A stretch of 64,000 bases of DNA from Streptomyces sp. WMMB 322 (GTDB lineage: Bacteria; Actinomycetota; Actinomycetes; Streptomycetales; Streptomycetaceae), in the NCBI RefSeq assembly GCF_900090145.1, contig NZ_FMHI01000003.1, forward strand, positions 429,771 through 493,770, read 5' to 3'. The position numbers were made by a program, and so were the translations under genes. A model generated the notes under the pieces. It had not been told where the DNA came from and ran no database searches. It was given only the letters and a program-made list of their open reading frames with translations. This document shows, piece after piece, positions 25,601 to 31,664 of this stretch (positions within the stretch are counted from its first letter, which is position 1; every line of letters begins with the position of its first letter).

Positions 25601-26154
25601 TCCTTGTCGACGACTTCGACACACTTGTCGATCCCTCGCTGGGCAACCCCGGGCGCCCCGCGGCGGGTTCGGTCGTGCGCGCCCTGGAGGGCGTGGCCAA
25701 GGACGGGGCCCGTCTCGGGATGCACGTCGTCGCGGCGAGCGGCCGGCCCGACCGCACGGCGGCGACGGCGGTCGCCCGGGCGGCCGCGCTGCACGCCGAG
25801 CTGACCTTCCGGAGCGGCGGTGAAAGACCGGGCGGCGAGGACCCGGTCCCCGGCCGTGGCACGCTCACCGAGGCGGACGGCACGGCCACGGCCTTCCAGG
25901 CGGGCCGCATCACGGGCCGCATCCCGCGCACGGCGACGCAGCGTCCGACGGTCGTCCCGCTGGACTGGACGCGCGCGGGCGACCCGCCGGCGAGGCGCCC
26001 CGTACGGGAGCTGGGCAACGGCCCGACAGACCTCGCTCTGCTCGCGAGCGCGGTCGGCCGGGCGGCGCAGTCTCTCGGGGTGGACCGACAGGAATCGGGC
26101 ACCTCCGCTTCGAACACATCACGGAGTGGTCAAGATGAGGTTCTTGAAAGCTGA
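22645..26154 (+). CDS. FHA domain-FtsK/SpoIIIE-type ATPase fusion
   Basis: 1169 residues from ATG 22645, which follows GGGAGG. Residues 1-~125 are a ubiquitin-like/Gly-Ala-rich region (MQIRLTVTLGPR). An FHA domain (~129-223) has the phosphothreonine-binding set GR (153-154), SRLH (168-171) and NG (191-192). A ~250-residue low-complexity linker follows, then an FtsK/EccC-like module with Walker A GPSGSGKT (813-820) and Walker B ILVDDFD (~986-991). The ATPase is probably a single complete domain with a degenerate partner region. No ESX/type VII genes (esx, eccB, eccD, mycP) are adjacent. The divergent position next to two kinases suggests phospho-regulation of this motor. It could be a DNA or protein pump; the substrate is unknown. 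Confidence 0.83.
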   Translation: MQIRLTVTLGPRASGPGGAGAAGAPSGGAACDVLVTAPSGTPLSAVTGGLVSAAAAAAGGGSAPGSAGAGQGSGTEPAQDSAATVYAGTERLDPHRQLLGEPPLLDGAVISLHGPAAMPALSAYGSARARLHVISGPDAGGIHLLQGGKVTLGRSAEADVPLDDPDVSRLHCAVTVSDGGAVTVADLDSTNGTMLDGAPVGGRPVLFRPGATLRAGESALRVETSALGVSPDFEPAGGPKATTPLPASLSTEPDGKGQLRLTAPDGGQEGPREDRDSATAHRGGAATEASGTLRDGAAAQAPGTLAGHPADGSAGIPHGYAPGGPLPDGSTTHGSGIAQHARYARQSTAGPSGTDGGPRTPGVPAEAESGRARARGLGAWARRFAGGQNEERARPPAGTPGAAPASGPGGTGADRAPAEDERRPDPATILLTALGPGPRLWEREPGHPEALTVRIGTAHRGDGRPGAPVTVGLREAGALGLAGPRPRLMGLARSVLAQLAALHGPSSLEIVLISADRSRDVEARIREWSWLGWLPHLRPAHGQDCRLLTAYDRDQAAARAAELTHRLDESRQYAGRGEVPSGPGPFTLLVVDGDPGSASLRDAVARLAAEGPRAGVHLLCLAETPAATPSSPVSETVRAAYATSAAFRECGALALLSGAVATAVRVVRRDSAATGGPEAPGTATAGTGTPGTATAGTPGTVCTLDAVSAAWAERFARAMAPLRESEGTPVRTGSAARSAVTLPRSSRLLDELGLARATPAALLARWAGPPADGAAGDKAGPAAARAALVFGAGPRGPLEAELGPGRGHALVTGPSGSGKTELLCSLAASLSVGSPPDRLRLVLLDGDGGSGEGLHTCLELPHARHHLAANDVGLMREFAQSISGELKRRAELIGPENTYEGFVRQVARAGHRLAAQQRRRAQPAGAVDPAPAGEQRDEPGTLRLRTQTGPAPDGGTDATADAKTSNGEAIVQHLDAQPVSLPRIVILVDDFDTLVDPSLGNPGRPAAGSVVRALEGVAKDGARLGMHVVAASGRPDRTAATAVARAAALHAELTFRSGGERPGGEDPVPGRGTLTEADGTATAFQAGRITGRIPRTATQRPTVVPLDWTRAGDPPARRPVRELGNGPTDLALLASAVGRAAQSLGVDRQESGTSASNTSRSGQDEVLES

Positions 26155-26296
26155 CAACGTATTGCGGGCTCTCCGCGTTCAGGCGTAGGACTTTGCCCAC
26201 GGGACTGAGGGCGTGGACCAGAAGCCTTCAGCCTTGTGACCACCACGGCGCGGTGACCGGGATCCGGAACGCGCCTCCGATGGGACGGCGGGAGCT

Positions 26297-27721
26297 ATGC
26301 GTAATACGGTCCGTGCGACTGGTGCAGCAGGCACTGGGAACAACGGCATCTTCAGCAAGACCGGAACCAGGTCGGCCGCACGTGGCGCGGTAGCGCTGTG
26401 CGCCGTCGCCGCGCTGTCGCTCACGGCCGCCTGCGGTGGCGGCGGCAGCGAGGACAAGGGGGAAGGCGGTGACTCTTCCCAGGCAGAGAAGAGCACCGTG
26501 AAGCTCCCCGATCTCAAGGGTGAGAAGCTTCAGGTCGCCGCGGTCTGGACGGGCGACGAGGGCAAGAACTTCACGAAGGTCATCGAGGCGTTCGAGAAGC
26601 GCACCGGTGCCGACGTCAAGGTCACGCCCACGGGTGACAACGTCGCGACGTACCTCGGCTCGAAGATCGAGGGTGGATCGCCGCCCGACGTCGCGATGCT
26701 GCCGCAGGTCGGTGTGCTGAACCAGTTCGCCGAGAAGGGCTGGCTCAAGCCCCTCGACGACGCCACCAAGAAGGAGCTCGGCAAGAACTTCTCCAAGGGC
26801 TGGCAGGACCTCGGCGCCAACAAGGGCAAGCAGTACGGCGTCTACTTCAAGGCCGCCAGCAAGTCCCTGATCTGGTACAACGCTGGCGCGTACGAGAACG
26901 CGGGCGTGGGCGAGGCGAAGACCTGGTCGGAATTCGTCAAGAACGCGCAGACGATCGCCGATTCCGGTGTCGAGCCGGTCTCCGTCGGCGGCGCCGACGG
27001 CTGGGTCCTCACCGACTGGTTCGAGAACGTCTACCTCTCGCAGGCGGGCCCGGAGAAGTACGACAAGCTCGCCAAGCACGAGATCAAGTGGACCGACCCC
27101 TCGGTGAAGAAGGCGCTGACCACTCTCGCCGAGCTGTTCGGGAAGAAGGAGCTGCTCGCCGGCGGCAACAAGGGCGCGCTCCAGACCGACTTCCCCACGT
27201 CCGTGACCAAGGCCTTCGACTCCACGGACGCCCCGAGCGCCGCGAGCGTCTTCGAGGGTGACTTCGTCGGCATCAACGTCGCGAACGACACCAAGGCGAA
27301 GATCGGCAAGGACGCGAAGGTCTACCCGTTCCCGGCGGTGGACGGCGACGCCCCGGTGGTCACCGGTGGCGACGCGGCCGTCGCGCTGAAGGACAACAAG
27401 GCCGCTCACGCCCTGCTGACCTTCCTCGCCTCCCCCGAGGCCGCGGCTGTCTGGGCCCAGGAGGGCGGCTTCGTCTCGCCGAACAAGAACCTGGACGGCG
27501 AGGCGTACCCGAACGATGTCCAGCGCAAGATCGCCAAGGCCCTGGTCGGGGCGGGCGACGACTTCCGCTTCGACATGTCCGACCAGGCCCCGGCCGCGTT
27601 CGGCGGCACCAAGGGCAAGGGTGAGTGGAAGGCTCTCCAGGACTTCCTGAAGAACCCCAAGGACGTGGCCGGCGCCCAGAGCGCGCTCGAGGCGGCTGCC
27701 ACCAAGGCGTACGAGAACTGA
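26297..27721 (+). CDS. Carbohydrate ABC transporter substrate-binding lipoprotein
   Basis: 474 residues. A type II signal peptide ends in the lipobox SLTAAC (Cys46), followed by the GGGGSED linker. The body matches family-1 solute-binding proteins: VAAVWTGDEGKNFTKVIEAFEKRTGADVKVTPTGDN, the GGSPPDVAMLPQVG pocket motif and YGVYFKAASKSLIWYN. It captures a sugar, probably an oligosaccharide, outside the membrane. The start ATG 26297 follows GGGAGCT. Two permease genes follow directly (150 bp, then a 4-nt overlap). No ATPase gene is present; streptomycete sugar importers usually share the MsiK ATPase encoded elsewhere. The exact sugar cannot be read from the sequence. Confidence 0.93.
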   Translation: MRNTVRATGAAGTGNNGIFSKTGTRSAARGAVALCAVAALSLTAACGGGGSEDKGEGGDSSQAEKSTVKLPDLKGEKLQVAAVWTGDEGKNFTKVIEAFEKRTGADVKVTPTGDNVATYLGSKIEGGSPPDVAMLPQVGVLNQFAEKGWLKPLDDATKKELGKNFSKGWQDLGANKGKQYGVYFKAASKSLIWYNAGAYENAGVGEAKTWSEFVKNAQTIADSGVEPVSVGGADGWVLTDWFENVYLSQAGPEKYDKLAKHEIKWTDPSVKKALTTLAELFGKKELLAGGNKGALQTDFPTSVTKAFDSTDAPSAASVFEGDFVGINVANDTKAKIGKDAKVYPFPAVDGDAPVVTGGDAAVALKDNKAAHALLTFLASPEAAAVWAQEGGFVSPNKNLDGEAYPNDVQRKIAKALVGAGDDFRFDMSDQAPAAFGGTKGKGEWKALQDFLKNPKDVAGAQSALEAAATKAYEN

Positions 27722-27871
27722 CGTCCGCGCCGACTCCCGGTCCGCTGGGAGCCGGCGACTCGTCGAACGGTGCCGGGTACGTCGAAGACGACGGGCCCGG
27801 CACCGGCGGCTCCGCGCCACGCGGCCCACACCGACCACGACTTCCGGCCCCGGACAAGGGACACCACTGTC

Positions 27872-29257
27872 ATGCCCACCCCTACTGCGCCACCGCCGAC
27901 GCCCCCTGAAGGGGCTGCCGCTTCCGCGGCCCCGGCCGCCCCGGCGCCCAAGCCCAAGAACGCCTCCGTCTCCGTGATGCGTTCACGGCCCTGGATCGCC
28001 TTCACGTTCCTGATGCCGGCGTTGGTGCTGCTGAGCGCCCTCGTCATCTACCCGATCGTGTACTCGGTCTTCAGAAGCACCCTCGACGCCTCCGGATCGG
28101 GCTTCGTCGGACTCGGCAACTACGTCGAGGTCTTCACGGACGACGACATCCTGACCGCGTTCAAGAACAACATCATCTGGGTCATCGTCGTCCCGTCGGT
28201 GTGCACGGCGCTGGGTCTGATCTTCGCCGTCCTCACCGAACGGGTCCGCTGGGGAACGGCGTTCAAGCTCATCATCTTCATGCCGATGGCCATCTCGATG
28301 CTCGCCGCGGGCATCATCTTCCGGCTCGTCTACGAGCAGGACCCGCAGCAGGGTGTCGCGAACGCCGTCTGGGTGGGCGTGCACGACACGTTCGCCGAGT
28401 CCTCGGCCTGGCCGGGCGCACGTCCCCGGCCCAACGCCGAGCTGGCCGAGTCCGGCAAGGGAGCCTTCACGACCAAGTCGGCCGTCTCCTCGTCCGACCC
28501 GGCCAATCTCCCGCTCGTCGGCGTCCCGCCGAAGGATGTGGCCGGCGCGGCACCCGCGGAGTCGGCGCCTCCCGCCGAGGCCGGCGGCATCAGCGGCACC
28601 GTCTGGCTGGACTTCTCGCCGGGGGGCGGCGGCAAGCCGGACGTCGTCGACCCGAAGGAGAAGGCCCTCGAGGGCATCAAGGTCGAGGCCGTCAAGGGCG
28701 GAAAGGTGGTCGGCACGGCGGAGACCGCGAAGGACGGCACGTTCACGCTGCCGTCCAAGGCCGACGGCGCCAAACTCCGCCTTCCGGCCTCGAACTTCGC
28801 AGAGCCCTACAACGGCATCGACTGGCTCGGCTCGACCCTGGTGACGCCCTCGATCATCGGCTCCTACGTGTGGATGTGGGCCGGCTTCGCCATGGTGCTG
28901 ATCGCGGCCGGACTGGCGGGCGTGCCACGCGAGTTGCTGGAGGCCGCGAGGGTCGACGGCGCCAACGAGTGGCAGGTCTTCCGCAAGATCACCGTGCCGG
29001 TGCTCGCCCCGGTCCTCGGAGTCGTCGTCGTCACGTTGATGATCAACGTGCTGAAGATCTTCGACCTCGTCTACATCATCGCCCCCAGCGCCAGCCAGAG
29101 CGAGGCCAACGTACTCGCGCTCCAGCTGTATCTGTCGTCCTTCGGCGCCGGATCGAACCAGGGCATCGGCAGCGCGATCGCTGTCATTCTGCTCCTGCTC
29201 GTCCTCCCGGTGATGGTCGTCAACATCCGTCGCCTGCGAAGGGAGACCCGCCGATGA
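27872..29257 (+). CDS. Sugar ABC permease with an inserted extracytoplasmic beta-type domain
   Basis: 461 residues, against ~300 for the family. After a Pro/Ala-rich N-tail come membrane segments at ~40-65, ~100-122 and ~130-152, then a ~150-residue insertion (about 160-315). The rest of a normal MalF-type permease follows, with the EAA loop RELLEAARVDGANEWQVFRKI (~352-373). The second half of the insertion (about 240-309, GISGTVWLDFSPGG, EGIKVEAVKGGKVVGTAETAKDGTFTLP) has the pattern of a SdrD_B/carboxypeptidase-regulatory-like beta-sandwich. It should sit outside the membrane, between core segments 3 and 4, where it could contact the binding protein. The stop overlaps the next permease start (ATGA). 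Confidence 0.9.
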   Translation: MPTPTAPPPTPPEGAAASAAPAAPAPKPKNASVSVMRSRPWIAFTFLMPALVLLSALVIYPIVYSVFRSTLDASGSGFVGLGNYVEVFTDDDILTAFKNNIIWVIVVPSVCTALGLIFAVLTERVRWGTAFKLIIFMPMAISMLAAGIIFRLVYEQDPQQGVANAVWVGVHDTFAESSAWPGARPRPNAELAESGKGAFTTKSAVSSSDPANLPLVGVPPKDVAGAAPAESAPPAEAGGISGTVWLDFSPGGGGKPDVVDPKEKALEGIKVEAVKGGKVVGTAETAKDGTFTLPSKADGAKLRLPASNFAEPYNGIDWLGSTLVTPSIIGSYVWMWAGFAMVLIAAGLAGVPRELLEAARVDGANEWQVFRKITVPVLAPVLGVVVVTLMINVLKIFDLVYIIAPSASQSEANVLALQLYLSSFGAGSNQGIGSAIAVILLLLVLPVMVVNIRRLRRETRR

Positions 29258-30216
29258 CTGCCGTCAGCGCGGCCCAGCCCGAACCGACTTCCGCCGTCGC
29301 CCCGCCGGGGGCGAACACGCCGCCGTCCGAGGGGAAGAAGACCTCGGTCGCCGGCCGGCTGGTGGGCCTCACCGGCCACTGGGCGGTACGTCTCGGCCTC
29401 GTCGTCATCGCCCTGGTGTGGCTGATGCCGACCGTCGGACTGCTGAGCTCGTCCCTCCGCAGCCCGGAGGACATCGGCGTCTCCGGCTGGTGGACGGTCT
29501 TCGAGCTCAACTCCAGCTTCCCGTGGGTGATCGACGCGGGGCAGCTCACCGGCGAGAACTACGACGCCCTGCTCTCCAACGACCTGGTGACGGGGTCGCT
29601 CTTCACGACCCTGCTCATCACGATCCCCTCCACGCTCACCGTCGTGATCATCGGCGCGCTCGCGGGTTACGCCTTCGCCTGGCTGGACTTCCCCGGCCGC
29701 GACTGGTTCTTCCTGGTGGTCGTGGGGCTGCTCGTCGTTCCGGTGCAGGTGGCCCTCATCCCGGTCGCCAAGCTCTTCGGTGCGATCGGGCTGTTCAACA
29801 CCACACCCGGCGTCGTCCTCTTCCACACGGCGTTCGGTCTGCCGTTCGCGGTCTTCCTGCTGCGCAACTTCTTCGCGGAGATCCCGCGCGAACTGCTGGA
29901 GGCCGCGCGACTCGACGGTGCGGGCGAAGTACGCCTCTTCACCCGCGTGGTGATGCCGCTGGGCGGGCCGGCCATCGCCTCGCTCGGCATCTTCCAGTTC
30001 CTGTGGGTGTGGAACGACATGCTCGTCGCGCTGATCTTCGCGGACAACAGCAATCCGCCGATCACGGTGGCTCTGCAGCAGCAGGTCCGTCAGTTCGGCA
30101 ACAACATCGACGTGCTGGCGCCGGGCGCCTTCGTATCGATGATCATCCCGCTGATCGTCTTCTTCGCGTTCCAGCGTCAGTTCGTCACGGGAATGATGGC
30201 CGGCGCCGTGAAGTAG
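29254..30216 (+). CDS. Sugar ABC permease, MalG type
   Basis: 320 residues; ATG 29254 overlaps the stop of the previous permease (ATGA), with GGGAG upstream, so the two subunits are translationally coupled. It has six membrane segments and the EAA loop EIPRELLEAARLDGAGEVRLFTRVVMPL near residue 208, which binds the ATPase. GLPFAVFLLRNFF before it is typical of the MalG branch. An N-terminal ~35-residue polar tail is unusual but common in streptomycetes. With the lipoprotein and the partner permease it forms a three-gene importer cassette lacking its own ATPase. Confidence 0.94.
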   Translation: MTAVSAAQPEPTSAVAPPGANTPPSEGKKTSVAGRLVGLTGHWAVRLGLVVIALVWLMPTVGLLSSSLRSPEDIGVSGWWTVFELNSSFPWVIDAGQLTGENYDALLSNDLVTGSLFTTLLITIPSTLTVVIIGALAGYAFAWLDFPGRDWFFLVVVGLLVVPVQVALIPVAKLFGAIGLFNTTPGVVLFHTAFGLPFAVFLLRNFFAEIPRELLEAARLDGAGEVRLFTRVVMPLGGPAIASLGIFQFLWVWNDMLVALIFADNSNPPITVALQQQVRQFGNNIDVLAPGAFVSMIIPLIVFFAFQRQFVTGMMAGAVK

Positions 30217-30227
30217 CGGCAGCGGGA

Positions 30228-30273
30228 GGGCCGGTGCGGGAGCCGTGCAGCGGCGACGGCACCGCACCGGCCC
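30228..30273. terminator. Terminator hairpin after the ABC transporter operon
   Basis: A perfect 12-bp stem (GGGCCGGTGCGG / CCGCACCGGCCC) with a ~22-nt loop starts 12 bases after the permease stop. It lies between convergent genes, so it may serve both directions. Confidence 0.7.
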
Positions 30274-30354
30274 ACCGGCACGGGAGCCGTGCAGCACGAC
30301 GAGCACGGCAGAGCACGACAGCACAGCGGACGACGCGGGGAGTGTCCCTCCCCG

Positions 30355-31320
30355 TCACCGGTCCCGGGCGCCGCGCAGCACCCGGGCCAGGTGCCGGGAC
30401 ACCACGGGGGGCAGCACCTCGCGGGCGGTGCGGCGGGACAGCGCGGAGAGCGCCGCGCCCCTGCCGCCCCGCGCACCGTCACCTCCGGAATCCCGGGCTC
30501 CGGCCCGGGATTCCGCATGCCGGGAGCGCGGCAGCCGCGGCGGCGCCGCCTTGTCCGCCCCCACCAGCAACAGCCGGTCCCCGGCCACTTCCTGCCACTG
30601 CAGCCAGCAGTCGCCGCGCTCCCGCAGGGCCGCGTGCAGCTCGTCCTGTACGGGGCCGGGGTCACCCCAAGTGCCGTAGAACTTCTGGGCGCTGACACAG
30701 ACGGGCCGCAGTCCGTCCTCCAGTACGGCCTGCCACGTCGCACACGCCACCCCGGGCGTGTGGGAGGAGCGGTAGTCGTCCAGGACGACCAGGCCGTCGG
30801 GCCCGAGCGCGGTGCGGGCGGCCGCTATGTCGGGACGCACGTGCTCGTAGAGGTGGGACGCGTCGACGTGGACGAACCGGCAGCTGGCCGCCTCGACTTC
30901 GCCGGGGACGACGGATGTCGGTGCGTGCAGCACGCGCGGCAGTTCGTCGTGGAAGGAGAGGAAGTTGCTCTCGAACCCCCGCCGCGTCAGCGTCGAGTAC
31001 GAGCCGCGCATCTCGCGTTCGTTGCCCTCGCTCGGAGCCTGAGAGCCGAACAGGTCGCAGACCGTGAACGTCTCGCCGGGCCGCAGGTACGACTGGAGCA
31101 TGATGGCGCTCTTGCCGAGGTAGGCGCCCATCTCCAGCAGATCGCCGCCCTGTTCGAGCCTGTCCTGCCGTGACAGCAGCCAGTCGAAGAGAACGATGTC
31201 GGTGTTGTAGAACCAGCCGCGCACGTCGCGGAAGGAGCGGGGCCGCGGCAGCTTTTCCTGCCCGCCCTCCGCTTCGGTGTCGTGCGGGTCCGTGGCGCGG
31301 GGCGTGGAGGCGGAGGTCAT
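30355..31320 (-). CDS. Class I SAM-dependent methyltransferase, TylF-like
   Basis: 321 residues from ATG 31320, which has GAGGAG ten bases upstream. The core shows a SAM-binding glycine region (LLEMGAYLGKSAIMLQSYLRPGETFTVCDLF), then RFVHVDASHLYEHVRPDI and LGPDGLVVLDDYRSS, the latter with the acidic metal-type residues of the TylF/macrocin-O-methyltransferase group. Such enzymes methylate sugars or polyketides; here the neighbours point to a cell-surface glycopolymer. The C-terminal ~75 residues are Arg/Gly-rich and probably disordered. It is divergent from the glycosyltransferase gene. Confidence 0.8.
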   Translation of the reverse strand: MTSASTPRATDPHDTEAEGGQEKLPRPRSFRDVRGWFYNTDIVLFDWLLSRQDRLEQGGDLLEMGAYLGKSAIMLQSYLRPGETFTVCDLFGSQAPSEGNEREMRGSYSTLTRRGFESNFLSFHDELPRVLHAPTSVVPGEVEAASCRFVHVDASHLYEHVRPDIAAARTALGPDGLVVLDDYRSSHTPGVACATWQAVLEDGLRPVCVSAQKFYGTWGDPGPVQDELHAALRERGDCWLQWQEVAGDRLLLVGADKAAPPRLPRSRHAESRAGARDSGGDGARGGRGAALSALSRRTAREVLPPVVSRHLARVLRGARDR

Positions 31321-31664
31321 AGGAGCGCTTCTCCTCGTGCTGCGGAAGGGCGGAACAAGGCGCCCCGGACCGACGAATCGGTGGTTCCGCGGCACCCACC
31401 GCCCTGTATACGAGCCCGCCACCCCCGTGTGCACGCCCTGAAGGCGCGTGTGAACAGGGCTTCCGCCGACCGACGTCCCTCGTCCACCGATGGTTCAGCC
31501 GGTGTTGGGAGCAGGCCCCGGCCGGTGCCGCCGGCAGGCATCGTCCGCCTGAACACGTCGACTTCGCCCCTGCTGGCTATTTTCACATCACATATGGACA
31601 ATACTGCCGATATGGTGCATTTCGGATGTCAATTTTCGAGCGGCGGCTGTGAGGAACGGGCCAG
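31321..31664. promoter_or_regulatory. Divergent intergenic region with an AT-rich island
   Basis: 344 bp between the methyltransferase and glycosyltransferase starts. Positions ~31570-31645 are markedly AT-rich (TATTTTCACATCACATATGG, CATTTCGGATGTCAATTTTCG) compared with the rest of the window and probably carry the glycosyltransferase promoter. No gene is seen. Confidence 0.55.

Noticed and set aside
22645..26154. Type VII (ESX) secretion locus
   Set aside because: Only an FHA-FtsK protein is present. No WXG100 genes, EccB/EccD membrane proteins or mycosin are nearby, and only one clear ATPase domain is visible.
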